DNA from: an uncultured Cellvibrio sp.
GTDB lineage: Bacteria > Pseudomonadota > Gammaproteobacteria > Pseudomonadales > Cellvibrionaceae
Length of the DNA: 64,000 nt
Direction: 5' to 3'
Assembly: GCA_946481095.1 (NCBI GenBank)
Contig: CAMLML010000007.1
Location: forward strand, 1-64,000
A program made the translations under genes and the position numbers. The notes beneath the pieces were generated by a model. The model worked only from the letters and a program-made list of their open reading frames with translations. It did no database searches and was not told where the DNA came from. Shown here one piece after another: positions 50,358-60,881 of this stretch. Each line of letters starts with the position of its first letter. Position 1 is the first letter of the stretch.

Positions 50358-50798
50358 ATGAGAACATCGACAATAAAAAGCCGGCAACTGGGTTATGGGC
50401 TGATTGAATGGTTAGTGATTTTGTTGGTGGTTGCTTTTTTGTTTTTGGTTGGATTTCGTGTGGTGCCGCTTTATTCGGAAAATCAATTTGTAATCACGGG
50501 ATTAAAAGATTTGGTCAAGGTTGATGAAAATCTTAGCGATATGACGGACGCTGAAATCCGTAAAAAGATGGATAATTTTTACAATATTAATGGTGTGCGT
50601 TCAGAAGGCGCACAAAATATTGAAATCGAAAGGGAAGATAATAAAGTTCTGGTCAAAATTGAATACGATGCGGAAGTTAATTTGTTTACAGATCAACCTG
50701 TAATAGGCACTGTAAAAATAGTGATTCCTTTTAGAAATCACCTTGATAGTGAATTTCCCAATGAATGTTGCAAACCACGTAAGGCGACAGATAAATAG
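50358..50798 (+). CDS. DUF4845 membrane protein
   Basis: 146 aa. Found between lepB and rnc in Pseudomonas relatives. N-terminal LGYGLIEWLVILLVVAFLFLV looks like a type IV pilin-like N-terminal helix and anchors a small periplasmic domain; ends in a Cys-Cys and basic tail. Function unknown. Its TAG shares a base with the rnc GTG. Confidence 0.85.
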   Translation: MRTSTIKSRQLGYGLIEWLVILLVVAFLFLVGFRVVPLYSENQFVITGLKDLVKVDENLSDMTDAEIRKKMDNFYNINGVRSEGAQNIEIEREDNKVLVKIEYDAEVNLFTDQPVIGTVKIVIPFRNHLDSEFPNECCKPRKATDK

Positions 50799-51472
50799 TG
50801 CAAGAGCTTTATTCGTCTTTGGTGATAAAACTGGGTTACAGTTTTCGCGATACCAATTTATTACGTTTGGCTTTAACCCATCGCAGTTTCAGTGCGGACA
50901 ATAATGAGCGATTGGAGTTTTTAGGTGATTCCCTGCTGAATTTAATTATCGGTGAGGCACTGTTTGTAAAATTCCCGTCCGCACGTGAAGGTCAATTAAG
51001 TGGTTTGAGATCCTCTCTGGTTCGAGAAGATACACTGGTATTGATTGCGCGTGATTTTGAGTTGAGTCGTTTTCTTGTTTTGGGTGAGGGTGAATTAAAG
51101 TCCGGTGGTCTGGAAAGGGACTCAATTCTGGCTGACGCAGTTGAGGCATTGATTGGCGCTATTTATCTGGAATCAGGATTTGATTATTGTCGCAAGATAG
51201 TACTGCAATGGTATGCGGACAGACTGGCTGAACTGTCGCTATCCGCCAGTCATAAGGATTCCAAAACACGCCTGCAGGAATATTTGCAATCTTGTAAAAA
51301 ACCTTTACCTGAATATCAGGTAGTTGAAACAACCGGTGAATCCCATGCACAACAATTTGTGGTGGAATGCCGTGTAATATTACTCTCACGACCAACATTG
51401 GGCCGTGCATCCAGCCGTCGCGAAGCCGAAAAACTTGCAGCTGCGCAGGCGCTCAAACTTTTAAATCTGTAA
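50798..51472 (+). CDS. rnc: Ribonuclease III
   Basis: Cleaves double-stranded RNA in rRNA and mRNA processing. 224 aa from a GTG at 50798 overlapping the previous stop (TAGTG). Signature NERLEFLGDSLLNLIIGEAL with the catalytic Glu/Asp, DAVEALIGAIYLE, and a C-terminal double-stranded RNA-binding domain (about 150-222). Confidence 0.97.
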   Translation: MQELYSSLVIKLGYSFRDTNLLRLALTHRSFSADNNERLEFLGDSLLNLIIGEALFVKFPSAREGQLSGLRSSLVREDTLVLIARDFELSRFLVLGEGELKSGGLERDSILADAVEALIGAIYLESGFDYCRKIVLQWYADRLAELSLSASHKDSKTRLQEYLQSCKKPLPEYQVVETTGESHAQQFVVECRVILLSRPTLGRASSRREAEKLAAAQALKLLNL

Positions 51473-51478
51473 TTGTTT

Positions 51479-52381
51479 ATGACAGAAAATAATATTCAAA
51501 CCCGTTGTGGATACGTCGCAATTGTTGGTCGTCCCAATGTTGGCAAGTCAACTTTGCTCAATCACATACTTGGGCAAAAAATCAGTATTACGTCACGCAA
51601 ACCGCAAACCACTCGCAACAATGTTCTGGGTATAAAAACCGAAGCAGGGATACAAATAATTTTTGTTGATACTCCCGGAATACATTTGGGCCAGGATAAA
51701 GCAATTAACCGTTATATGAATCGCTCGGCCAACACAGCGATGAAGGATGTCGATTTAATTATTTTTGTGGTTGATAAATTAGCCTGGACAGAAGAGGACG
51801 AAGCAGTTGCGCGCCAGCTTGATCATGTTGAGTCGCCAATTATTTTGGCTGTCAATAAAGTTGACCAGATTGATGATAAAGAAACGCTCCTGCCGCACAT
51901 TCAATATTTGTCTGAAAAATTATCGCCGATTGATATCGTTCCTCTGTCTGCTTTGCGCAATGTGAATTTGGATCGGCTGGAAAAAATTATTATTAAGCAT
52001 TTGCCCGAAGCCGCGCATCTTTTTCCGGAAGATCAGATTACGGATCGCAGTTCCCGTTTTATGGCTGCGGAAATCGTCAGGGAAAAAATCACCCGTCAAT
52101 TGGGTGATGAGCTGCCCTATGAAATGGCTGTTGAAATAGAAGAGTTTAAAGATGACGGGCATTTGTTAACGATTTCTGCGCTTATTTTGGTGGAAAAACC
52201 CGGCCAAAAAAAGATTTTAATTGGCGACAAGGGTGAGCGCATTAAATTGATCGGTACCCAGGCACGGATTGATATGGAAAAATTATTTGAGAGTAAAGTC
52301 ATGTTGAACCTTTGGGTAAAAATAAAATCCGGATGGTCAGATGATGAACGTGCATTACGTAGTCTGGGATACAGCGATTAG
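51479..52381 (+). CDS. era: GTPase Era
   Basis: 16S rRNA maturation GTPase. 300 aa from the ATG at 51479; 6 bp separate it from the rnc stop. [13 protein letters not shown] (G1), DTPGIH (G3), NKVDQ (G4), and a KH domain with [16 protein letters not shown]. The rnc-era-recO order is the usual one. Confidence 0.98.
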   Translation: MTENNIQTRCGYVAIVGRPNVGKSTLLNHILGQKISITSRKPQTTRNNVLGIKTEAGIQIIFVDTPGIHLGQDKAINRYMNRSANTAMKDVDLIIFVVDKLAWTEEDEAVARQLDHVESPIILAVNKVDQIDDKETLLPHIQYLSEKLSPIDIVPLSALRNVNLDRLEKIIIKHLPEAAHLFPEDQITDRSSRFMAAEIVREKITRQLGDELPYEMAVEIEEFKDDGHLLTISALILVEKPGQKKILIGDKGERIKLIGTQARIDMEKLFESKVMLNLWVKIKSGWSDDERALRSLGYSD

Positions 52382-52386
52382 CATTT

Positions 52387-53085
52387 ATGCGCGTAGAACA
52401 TCAGCCAGCCTATGTTTTACATTTAAAGCCCTATCGAGATACCAGCGCTATTGTGGAATTATTAACGCCGGATTACGGCAGAATCTCTGTTGTCGTTCGC
52501 GGTGTCAGAAAAAGTAAAACACCCAAACGCCAATTGTTAAACCCTTTCCAGAGTTTGTTGATCAGTTTTCAGGGCGAGGGTGAGCTTAAATTACTGACAC
52601 ATTTTGAATCGCACCGGCGTTATTTCACCTTGACTGGCCCGCATCTGTATTCCGGATTTTATTTGAATGAGTTATTGGTGCGATTATTACCGGAAATGGA
52701 TGCGCACAATGATTTGTTTTCTTTGTATGAAACCAGTATTCAGTCCCTGCATCAACAACAGTTGATAGAGCCTGTGTTGCGTTGTTTTGAATTCCGGTTG
52801 TTAAGTGAATTAGGTTACGCTATCAGCTTTACTGAGGATGCAGCCCGGCATCAACCAATTAAACAGGACGCCAGTTATTTTTGTGATATTGAACAAGGGT
52901 TTATCGAAGCTGATCCCAACACAGCTTACAGCCTGATTATGAGTGGCGCGGACTTGTTACTGATTGCGCAAAATGATTATCGTCAACTTACAACCCGACA
53001 GGCAGCAAAAAATTTAACCCGTTATTTGCTGAAACCTCTTCTGGGGAAAAAACCATTGAAAAGTCGCGAGTTTTTTTTAATCTAG
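52387..53085 (+). CDS. recO: DNA repair protein RecO
   Basis: Helps load RecA in the RecFOR pathway. 232 aa: N-terminal OB fold (YVLHLKPYRDTSAIVELLTPDYG), central helical zinc-finger-like region lacking the Cys set of Gram-positive RecO, and a basic C-terminus. The pdxJ gene that often follows recO is absent. Confidence 0.94.
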   Translation: MRVEHQPAYVLHLKPYRDTSAIVELLTPDYGRISVVVRGVRKSKTPKRQLLNPFQSLLISFQGEGELKLLTHFESHRRYFTLTGPHLYSGFYLNELLVRLLPEMDAHNDLFSLYETSIQSLHQQQLIEPVLRCFEFRLLSELGYAISFTEDAARHQPIKQDASYFCDIEQGFIEADPNTAYSLIMSGADLLLIAQNDYRQLTTRQAAKNLTRYLLKPLLGKKPLKSREFFLI

Positions 53086-53125
53086 GAGACTTTTGTACAA
53101 ATCGTCTACGCAAATCAAAATTGTC

Positions 53126-53150
53126 GTCATTCCTGCTGTGCAGGGATGAC
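53126..53150. repeat. GTCATTCCTGC-TGT-GCAGGGATGAC hairpin between recO and gacS
   Basis: An 11-bp stem with one G-T pair, lying between the convergent genes 41 bp after recO. Related to the hairpin at 44918-44937. It may also act as a 3' end structure for either gene. Confidence 0.6.
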
Positions 53151-53172
53151 GAAAGTCAGGTTGGATAAAAAA

Positions 53173-55983
53173 TTACAAAACAGTTGTTTCTGTAAGTCCA
53201 AACAATTCATCAATGTTTTTTCCACGGTGCCAATCGATTATGTCATCTACGGCAAGATACAGTGAGCCTACTGCACTGCTTGCTTCATCGTATAATTGTT
53301 TTTGAAATAATTTATCCAGCAAACCACTGATATATTTCAGTCTTGGCACTCCACAATAGCAACTGCTACCGTAGAGTTTATGAATGATTTCGCCCGCTTG
53401 TTCATAATGATTTTGTTGCATGGCATCCATGATGAGTTGTTTTTCTTCCGCAATTCCTGCAATTAACATTTTTAACATGTCTCTCGCCAGTGCAGGTTTG
53501 TTATTGCTGAGACGCAAGCAAAGTGCGATGTCTACCGAGCTGCTTTCTGTATTGGGTTCGGTAATTCGGTCTTTGAAATTATTGTTTTCGGTTGTATTGG
53601 GTTCCAGATTGCGGACAGAAATTTCTTTTTTACCGGATAAACTTGCCCAGCGATTAATAACATGAACAAGTTGTGCTTCACTAACCGGTTTGCTCAGACA
53701 GTCGTCCATGCCTGCGATTAATAACTCGGATTTTTGGTCGGTAATGCTATGTGCAGTCAGGGCAATAATGGGCGTCCTTTTTTTGCCGCTTTCCAGTTGT
53801 CGAATACGTCTTGTGGCCTCTATTCCATCCATCCCCGGCATTTGAATATCCATAAAAATAACATCGAAATGATCTTCACCAAAAGCGTCAATTGCTTGTT
53901 GTCCGCTATTAGCTTGTCTGACATTTGAGTTTAATGCAGTTAATAATTCTGTTGTAAATTGTAAATTGGCCGGGTTGTCATCAACCAGCAAAACCGATAT
54001 GGATTTTCGTGTATTGACCAGATTGTTGTCTTGAGACGGGTAATCAATCTCCAGATAGTTGCACAGTAATTGGTAAAACTCCTGATGGGCAACGGGCTTA
54101 TTTAAATACATGATGGATTGATTGTCAGAATAAGTTTTGAATAAACGTTGATGTGATGGTGTGCAACAAGCAACCAATTGACAATTAAATTCGGTTTTTA
54201 ATTGATCGGCCAAATTACTTAATAATACAGGTGGTATTTTACGTTCATTGGGTGATATATCCAGAATCATCAAATCATAGAGCGCGTCATTCATGCGTGC
54301 TGCTTTCATGGCAGGAAAACAGTCGTGGATAGCGGAAATTAAATCCGGTGTATTGTTCCACTCGCTTAACAGCAATCGTAATTGCTCCAGCGAATCCAGA
54401 TTTTCACCGCAAATTAAAATTTTATATTTATCCAGATTGGCTAATGCAACAGTTTCCGGTTGTCGTTTTTCAATACCAAAACGCGCGGTAAAAATAAATG
54501 TTGACCCTTTATTTTTTTCACTGATAACTGTGATGTTGCCATGCATTCTTTCTACCAGTTTTTTGCAAAGTGCGAGGCCCATACCCATGCCTTCATGTTC
54601 GCGATTGGTAGCGCCGTCTATCTGGTTAAATGGGCTGAATAATTGTTGTTGCTCTTCGGGTGTTAAACCTATTCCCTGATCGGTCACTGAGATTTGCAAT
54701 GTGATCTGGGTTTCCAATTGTTCGACAGCGGCTATCTGTATTTTGATATTGCCGGTATTGCTGTATTTAATGGAATTGGCGACCAATGCGGATAGAACTT
54801 GTTTAAATCTGAGCCCGTCCCCCAATAAATGTTTGGGAATACGATTGTCCATAAGTGTGATGATTTGCAAATTTTTTTCATGTGCTTCGGGTGCAAAGGT
54901 GTGAGTCACTTCGTCAACCAGTTTTCTGATTGGTAGCAATGCGTAGTCAAGTGTTAATTTACCCGAAGCAATTTTGGAGAAATCAAGAATTCCGTTCATC
55001 ACAGTTTGCAAATGCATGGCTGAATCACGAACCGTTTCCAGTTGTTGTTTTTGTTCTTCATTGAGCGGGCTTTTCAACATTAAATTGATAAAGCCCAGAA
55101 TGGAATTGAGTGGAGTGCGAATTTCATGGCTGGTATTGGCCAGAAATTCGGATTTAATCCTGCTGGCTTCAAGCGCTTCCTTGCGTGCGATATCCAGTTC
55201 AACGTTTTGTGACTCCAGTGTTTCCATGGTTTCATTCAAATCGTCAATGGCCTGGTCAATATGCGCTTGCATATCCTGTTGCGCTGCCTGCATGGATTCA
55301 GTCAAGCGATTAATCGAGGTTGCAATTTGATTAAACTCAGGTGCTTGTTGATCAGGCACCCGCAATTGATAATTTCCAGCAGTTAATTGATTCAATATAT
55401 TTTGAATAACTGCCAGCGGTGTGGTGATACGTTGGTAAAGCCGAACAGAAAAAAACGCCACCATAATCAAGCATAACAATGACAGGGTGATCGTCAGAAT
55501 AATCGCTTCATAATTAAATACCAGATAAGGCGAGGACATCATTTCAATTTCAACCCAGCCAATCGAATTTTTATTATCGGTATCAACCAATGGTTGGGAA
55601 AAGCGGATACTGCGATAGGTTTTGCGTTTGGCAGGTGTTACCGAATTGGCTTCTCCCGGATCGGATGACGGCATAAATTCCGGGCCGGCATGATAACGAA
55701 CATTGCGAATTGCATCGTAAGCTTCAACGGCACGTATGTAGGGATCTTCGAGCGATGCCGACACTATGTGCTGCGCCAGTTCGGTATTGTTTTGCATCAG
55801 CGGTTTATGTAGCAGATGTGCAGTTTTTTTCACCAGAGTGGAGGCACGCAAATCGATAAATTTTTCCAGCTGCTCAATACAAAGATAAGTCAGTGTTGTG
55901 GATATCAACACAATTAAAGTCACAGATGGGATAAAAATTAATCGTCTTACGTCAGCTTTAATACTGTAGGTGTTACCAAACAT
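53173..55983 (-). CDS. gacS: Hybrid sensor histidine kinase GacS/BarA
   Basis: 936 aa. Two transmembrane helices (about 14-35 and 158-182) flank a periplasmic sensor; then HAMP (about 180-240), HisKA with His286 in SHEIRTPLNS, HATPase (NSIKYSN, GMGMGLALCKKL), a degenerate receiver-like segment (about 520-645), a true receiver (VLLVDDNPANLQ; phospho-Asp in FMDIQMPGMDG), and a C-terminal Hpt domain (HKLYGSS). This is the tripartite layout of GacS/BarA, which with GacA controls the Rsm/Csr switch for secreted enzymes. Divergent from cysM-rlmD-relA-mazG, as in Pseudomonas-type genomes. Confidence 0.92.
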   Translation of the reverse strand: MFGNTYSIKADVRRLIFIPSVTLIVLISTTLTYLCIEQLEKFIDLRASTLVKKTAHLLHKPLMQNNTELAQHIVSASLEDPYIRAVEAYDAIRNVRYHAGPEFMPSSDPGEANSVTPAKRKTYRSIRFSQPLVDTDNKNSIGWVEIEMMSSPYLVFNYEAIILTITLSLLCLIMVAFFSVRLYQRITTPLAVIQNILNQLTAGNYQLRVPDQQAPEFNQIATSINRLTESMQAAQQDMQAHIDQAIDDLNETMETLESQNVELDIARKEALEASRIKSEFLANTSHEIRTPLNSILGFINLMLKSPLNEEQKQQLETVRDSAMHLQTVMNGILDFSKIASGKLTLDYALLPIRKLVDEVTHTFAPEAHEKNLQIITLMDNRIPKHLLGDGLRFKQVLSALVANSIKYSNTGNIKIQIAAVEQLETQITLQISVTDQGIGLTPEEQQQLFSPFNQIDGATNREHEGMGMGLALCKKLVERMHGNITVISEKNKGSTFIFTARFGIEKRQPETVALANLDKYKILICGENLDSLEQLRLLLSEWNNTPDLISAIHDCFPAMKAARMNDALYDLMILDISPNERKIPPVLLSNLADQLKTEFNCQLVACCTPSHQRLFKTYSDNQSIMYLNKPVAHQEFYQLLCNYLEIDYPSQDNNLVNTRKSISVLLVDDNPANLQFTTELLTALNSNVRQANSGQQAIDAFGEDHFDVIFMDIQMPGMDGIEATRRIRQLESGKKRTPIIALTAHSITDQKSELLIAGMDDCLSKPVSEAQLVHVINRWASLSGKKEISVRNLEPNTTENNNFKDRITEPNTESSSVDIALCLRLSNNKPALARDMLKMLIAGIAEEKQLIMDAMQQNHYEQAGEIIHKLYGSSCYCGVPRLKYISGLLDKLFQKQLYDEASSAVGSLYLAVDDIIDWHRGKNIDELFGLTETTVL

Positions 55984-56070
55984 AATAAGTCCTTACTTCC
56001 GAGTTTCATCGCCCTGGGTTCGAAGGTAGAATAGCTGCCCTTCATACCAGACTGCAATCCGAGATTGATT

Positions 56071-56958
56071 ATGGATTTTCCTACCATAGAAGCTTTTGTT
56101 GGTAATACCCCGCTTGTGCAATTACAACGGCTTCCCGGAAATACAAGCAATCGGTTGTTGGTCAAACTGGAAGGCAATAATCCTGCAGGTTCAGTCAAAG
56201 ACAGGCCCGCCCTTTCCATGTTTCAACAAGCAGAAGCGCGTGGCGACATAAAACCCGGTGATACCCTGATCGAAGCGACCAGTGGTAACACGGGTATTGC
56301 GCTGGCAATGGTGGCGGCAATCAAAGGCTACAACATGATTTTGATTATGCCGGACAACAGCACTGCCGAACGCAAAGCCGCTATGACAGCCTATGGTGCG
56401 CAGCTGATATTGGTCACCAGAGCAGAAGGCATGGAAGGTGCTCGCGATCTTGCTTTGAAAATGCAAGCGGAGGGCAAGGGCAGGGTGTTGGATCAATTTG
56501 GTAATGGCGATAATCCGCTCGCACATTACAACACCACCGGGCCGGAAATCTGGCAACAAACCCGGGGACGAATCACTCATTTTGTCAGTTCAATGGGCAC
56601 CACTGGCACTATCATGGGTGTGTCACGTTTTTTGAAAGAAAAAAATCCCGCGATCAGGATTATTGGTCTACAACCAGAAGAGGGGGCGCAAATTCCCGGT
56701 ATTCGTCGTTGGCCGCAAGAGTATCTGCCAAAAATTTATCATGCTGAACAAGTCGATGAAATTGTGAATATGTCGCAAGCAGAAGCCGAACAAACCATGC
56801 GTGATTTGGCGCGCAAGGAAGGTATCTTTTGTGGTGTGTCATCGGGCGGTGCTGTGGCAGCCGCGCTGCGTTTGAATCAGCAGGTTGAAAATGCCGTAAT
56901 AGTGGCGATTATTTGTGATCGCGGTGACAGGTATTTGTCATCGGGATTGTTTAATTAG
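56071..56958 (+). CDS. cysM: Cysteine synthase B
   Basis: PLP enzyme making cysteine from O-acetylserine and sulfide or thiosulfate. 295 aa from the ATG at 56071 (MDFPTIEAFVGNTPLVQL). The PLP Lys is in NPAGSVKDRPALSM, the phosphate loop in TSGNTGIALAM; the CysM-specific substrate segment EEGAQIPGIRRWP is present. Confidence 0.95.
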   Translation: MDFPTIEAFVGNTPLVQLQRLPGNTSNRLLVKLEGNNPAGSVKDRPALSMFQQAEARGDIKPGDTLIEATSGNTGIALAMVAAIKGYNMILIMPDNSTAERKAAMTAYGAQLILVTRAEGMEGARDLALKMQAEGKGRVLDQFGNGDNPLAHYNTTGPEIWQQTRGRITHFVSSMGTTGTIMGVSRFLKEKNPAIRIIGLQPEEGAQIPGIRRWPQEYLPKIYHAEQVDEIVNMSQAEAEQTMRDLARKEGIFCGVSSGGAVAAALRLNQQVENAVIVAIICDRGDRYLSSGLFN

Positions 56959-56959
56959 A

Positions 56960-57131
56960 CTCCACCCTGACTCTCCCCTTTTCAGGGGAGGGGGAACAGC
57001 TCCTCCCTTTGAAAAAGGGAGGCGGGGGAGGGATTTAAAATAGTCAATTTATCTGAATTTTTTAAATCCCCCCTAACCCCCCTTTTTCAAAGTGGGAAAC
57101 CCCTGGCAAGGGGGAGGTTGGGAGGGGGTCA
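56960..57131. repeat. Compound G/C-rich repeat between cysM and rlmD
   Basis: Two compound units back to back, joined by ATTTAAAATAGTC...TTTTTTAAATCCCC. 57061-57100 (TTTAAATCCCCCCTAACCCC, then CCTTTTTCAAAGTGGGAAAC) matches 28051-28090 and 60985-61026. It fills nearly the whole 200-bp gap. Confidence 0.85.
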
Positions 57132-57158
57132 TGATTTTTAATTTAAAGAAAAAACCTG

Positions 57159-58598
57159 ATGAAAAAAACCAGCAGTAACAAAACCGGTTTTGGTAAAAAA
57201 CCGCGCAGTGAAAAAACCGAAAAAAAATCGGTTTATGTCGATGATGGTCGTCCGCGTTTACAACAACCGCGTAAAGAAAAAATCGAACAACCACTCGACA
57301 ACATGCGTTTGGGTGAAATGACTATCGAGCGTATGGGGCATGATGGTCGAGGTATTGCGTATTGGAATCAAAAAACCTGTTTTGTGGAAGGGGCCTTGAC
57401 TGGCGAAAGAATTACAGCACGTTTGGTTGCCAATCACCCACGCTATGCAGAGGCACGTGTTGATCAAATTATTGAAGCTTCTGCGGATCGTATTGCTGCG
57501 CAGTGCCAATACTATGCGCAATGTGGCGGCTGCCAGTTACAACATACGCCTGTTGCTGCACAATTGGCTCTGAAACAAGCGGCAGTTTTGGAACAGCTTG
57601 AGCGTTGGGCAAATGCCAAACCGAAAAAAATTCTTGGTGCTATTGAATCACCTGCATATGGTTACAGGCGCAGTGCGCGCCTGGCTATTGATGAGCGTGG
57701 TGATGATTTTTTATTGGGTTTTAGGCAAGCCAATAGCCATCAATTGGTGAATATTGATGAATGCTCTGTGTTGGTGCCATCGCTCAGTCAATTGATTAAG
57801 CCGTTGCGAAGTTTATTGGTTGATCTTGTCACACAAAATGCAATTTCACATGTGGATTTGTTAGCCGCCGATAAAACAGTGATTGTGTTGCGTCAAATCA
57901 AATCACTCAGCGATCAGGATTATCAACAGATTTCCGATTTTGCAAAAAAATATGCCTGTGAAATATGTTTGCAGCCAAATAAATCACCCGAATTGGTTGA
58001 TTTACAACAGCAAGCAATTGATCCCCGTTTATTTTATTCCCTGAAACAATTCCAGTTGGAAATTGGTTTTCATCCATTGGATTTTATTCAAGTCAATGCC
58101 GGAGTGAATGAAAAAATGGTGGCTCAAGCATTGGCGCTGTTGGATATCAAATCCAACGAAACAGTGCTGGATTTATTTTGTGGTATAGGCAATTTCACTT
58201 TACCTGTTGCCACGCAAGCCAAACGGGTAATCGGTATTGAAGGGCAGGAATCCATGGTGTTGCGTGGTCGTGAAAATGCACAGCGTTCAGGCATAAAAAA
58301 TGTGGAATTTATGGCCGCCGATTTGGAAAAAATGGGTTTGCCCCGTTTGCGTCAAGTCTGTAGCTCACTGGATGCAGTGTTGCTTGATCCACCGAGGGAT
58401 GGCGCCAAACAGAGTGTAGGATTGATCGCGCAACTTTCTCCTGAACGGGTGGTCTACGTCAGTTGCAATCCCGCAACCCTGGCACGTGACGCCAAAGAAT
58501 TATTGGCTGCCGGTTATCAATTAAGTGCCTTGGGGGTAGTCGATATGTTCCCGCAAACCGCACATGTTGAATCCATGGCATTGTTTGTTCGCAGATAA
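57159..58598 (+). CDS. rlmD: 23S rRNA (uracil-1939-C5)-methyltransferase RlmD
   Basis: 479 aa. A basic N-terminal extension (about 1-45), a TRAM domain, the [4Fe-4S] cluster cysteines (CQYYAQCGGC plus a later Cys in IDECSVLV), the SAM-binding LDLFCGIGNFTLP, and the catalytic Cys in VYVSCNPATLARD. The basic, Lys-rich start is longer than in E. coli. Confidence 0.95.
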   Translation: MKKTSSNKTGFGKKPRSEKTEKKSVYVDDGRPRLQQPRKEKIEQPLDNMRLGEMTIERMGHDGRGIAYWNQKTCFVEGALTGERITARLVANHPRYAEARVDQIIEASADRIAAQCQYYAQCGGCQLQHTPVAAQLALKQAAVLEQLERWANAKPKKILGAIESPAYGYRRSARLAIDERGDDFLLGFRQANSHQLVNIDECSVLVPSLSQLIKPLRSLLVDLVTQNAISHVDLLAADKTVIVLRQIKSLSDQDYQQISDFAKKYACEICLQPNKSPELVDLQQQAIDPRLFYSLKQFQLEIGFHPLDFIQVNAGVNEKMVAQALALLDIKSNETVLDLFCGIGNFTLPVATQAKRVIGIEGQESMVLRGRENAQRSGIKNVEFMAADLEKMGLPRLRQVCSSLDAVLLDPPRDGAKQSVGLIAQLSPERVVYVSCNPATLARDAKELLAAGYQLSALGVVDMFPQTAHVESMALFVRR

Positions 58599-58637
58599 AA
58601 GAAAAAATAGAAAAAGAGCAAAGAACAGGAGCGATCA

Positions 58638-60881
58638 ATGGTAAAAGTGCGTCAGGATCACCCCATAGCGGCCGATGGTCAGGTTGACATAGAGGCCTGG
58701 ATTAATCGTGTCGATCATTTGCATAGCCAATCCGAAACTGCACGTAGCGAATTACGTCGCGCCGCTGAATTAAGTTTGTCGCTGGTTGACATTCAATCTG
58801 AAGATGATCACAACTGGGGCGAAGATTTTTCCTGTTTCAGAATCGGTTTGGAGATGGCGGAAATTCTGGCTGATTTAAAACTGGATCAGGACGCGCTGGT
58901 AGCAGCCATGTTGTATCGCGCTGTTCGTGAAAACAAAATTACTCTGGCTGAGATACAAAATCAATTTGGCGACACTGTCTCCAAATTGATTAAAGGTGTT
59001 TTGCGCATGGCGGCTATCAGTTACCAACGCAAAGAAACCGAGCAGCGCGTGTTAGGTAATGAAGCTGAAGTTCAAGCAGAAAAAATCCGCAAAATGCTGG
59101 TTGCCATGGTTGATGATGTGCGTATTGCATTAATCAAACTGGCAGAAAGAACCTGCGCGATTCGCGCTGTAAAAAATGCTACTGCACAACGCAAAAAACA
59201 AATTGCCCGTGAAGTCGCGGATATCTATGCACCTCTGGCTCACCGATTGGGTATTGGTCATATCAAATGGGAATTGGAAGATTTATCTTTCCGTTATTTA
59301 CAGCCCGACGAATATAAACAAATTGCCCATTTGCTGGATGAGAGACGTCTGGATCGCCAGCAATATATTGAAAAATTATTGGGACTGATTCGCGAACATT
59401 TGCGCCGCTCCAATATTAATGGCGAAGTCACCGGGCGCGCTAAACATATTTACAGTATCTGGCGAAAAATGCAGAGAAAGGCGATTCCTTTTTCGCAGGT
59501 TTACGACATTCGCGCGGTGCGAATTTTAGTTCCGCAAGTGCGTGATTGTTATGCAGTACTCGGTATTGTGCACAGCTTGTGGCGAAATGTACCGCATGAA
59601 TTTGATGACTATATTGCATCGCCAAAAGAAAATGGTTATCGCTCATTGCACACTGCTGTTATTGGTCCGGAAAATAAAGTATTGGAAGTACAAATTCGCA
59701 CTTTTGAAATGCACGAAGAATCGGAATTGGGGGTGTGCGCACACTGGCGTTACAAAGGTACTGATACGGAAGTAGATAAAAGCAGTTACGAGCAAAAAAT
59801 TTCCTGGTTGCGGCAAGTATTGGAATGGCATGAAGAGTTGGGTGGTGACAATCAACAACTACAAGAAGATTTCCGTAGCCTGGATCAGGATCGTTTATAT
59901 GTGTTTACACCGGAAGGTCACGTAGTCGATTTACCGCGTACAGCAACACCTCTGGATTTTGCCTATCGTATTCACACCGATGTTGGTCATCGCTGTCGCG
60001 GTGCCAAAGTGAATAATCGAATTGTGCCACTCAACTATCAACTCAATAATGCGGATCAGGTTGAAATTCTAATCGGCAAACGCGATATGCCGAGTCGCGA
60101 CTGGTTGAATCCGGCATTGGGTTATATCAACACGCCACGCGCCCGACAAAAAGTTCAACAATGGTACAAGCAACAGGCGCGCGATCAAAATATTGCGGAA
60201 GGCCAGGCATTACTCGACAGGGAATTTCGTCGCCTTGCTTTATTGGATTTGGATTTTGAAACGCTTGCGAAAAAGTTAAAATTTCACACGCTGGATGATC
60301 TTTACGCGGCTGTGGGTGCCAGCGATATGGGCGTCGGCCAGGTATTGAATGCTGCGCAAAAAATTGTGGACGAAAGCAATCCACAACAACCCTTATTGCC
60401 GTTTAAAACCAAAGCGCCCAGCAAGAAAAAATCCTCCGATTTTTATATCGAAGGTGTGGGTAATTTACTCACGCAAATTGCACATTGTTGTAACCCGGTT
60501 CCCGGCGATGCGATTGCCGGGTACATCACCTTGGGGAAAGGGGTTTCCATTCACCGACAGGACTGTAGCAATTTATTGCAATTACAAACTGACGAACCGC
60601 AACGTATCTTAAAAGTAGAATGGGGCGATCAACCACAAAGCACTTATGCCGTCGATATTGTGATTGAAGCTTATGATCGTTATGGTTTGTTGCGAGATAT
60701 CACCACGTGTTTTGATAACGAACGCATCAACATCATTGCGTTAAATACTGTGTCGGATAAACAAAAAAGTACTGTGGATATGCAGGTGACAGGTGAGATT
60801 CGTGGTATTGATGAATTGAGCCGGATATTAACCAAATTGAATCAGTTACCGAATGTGGCTTCGGCCAGAAGAAAGCATTAA
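58638..60881 (+). CDS. relA: GTP pyrophosphokinase RelA
   Basis: Ribosome-activated (p)ppGpp synthetase of the stringent response. 747 aa. The N-terminal hydrolase-like domain lacks the HD pair (AMLYRAVRE where active SpoT/Rel has HD), as expected for RelA. Synthetase domain (KAIPFSQVYDIRAVRI, ASPKENGYRSLHT), TGS (LYVFTPEGHVVDLPRTATPLDFAY), conserved-Cys (HCCNPVPGD) and ACT domains follow. Ribosome site AGGAG. Confidence 0.97.
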   Translation: MVKVRQDHPIAADGQVDIEAWINRVDHLHSQSETARSELRRAAELSLSLVDIQSEDDHNWGEDFSCFRIGLEMAEILADLKLDQDALVAAMLYRAVRENKITLAEIQNQFGDTVSKLIKGVLRMAAISYQRKETEQRVLGNEAEVQAEKIRKMLVAMVDDVRIALIKLAERTCAIRAVKNATAQRKKQIAREVADIYAPLAHRLGIGHIKWELEDLSFRYLQPDEYKQIAHLLDERRLDRQQYIEKLLGLIREHLRRSNINGEVTGRAKHIYSIWRKMQRKAIPFSQVYDIRAVRILVPQVRDCYAVLGIVHSLWRNVPHEFDDYIASPKENGYRSLHTAVIGPENKVLEVQIRTFEMHEESELGVCAHWRYKGTDTEVDKSSYEQKISWLRQVLEWHEELGGDNQQLQEDFRSLDQDRLYVFTPEGHVVDLPRTATPLDFAYRIHTDVGHRCRGAKVNNRIVPLNYQLNNADQVEILIGKRDMPSRDWLNPALGYINTPRARQKVQQWYKQQARDQNIAEGQALLDREFRRLALLDLDFETLAKKLKFHTLDDLYAAVGASDMGVGQVLNAAQKIVDESNPQQPLLPFKTKAPSKKKSSDFYIEGVGNLLTQIAHCCNPVPGDAIAGYITLGKGVSIHRQDCSNLLQLQTDEPQRILKVEWGDQPQSTYAVDIVIEAYDRYGLLRDITTCFDNERINIIALNTVSDKQKSTVDMQVTGEIRGIDELSRILTKLNQLPNVASARRKH

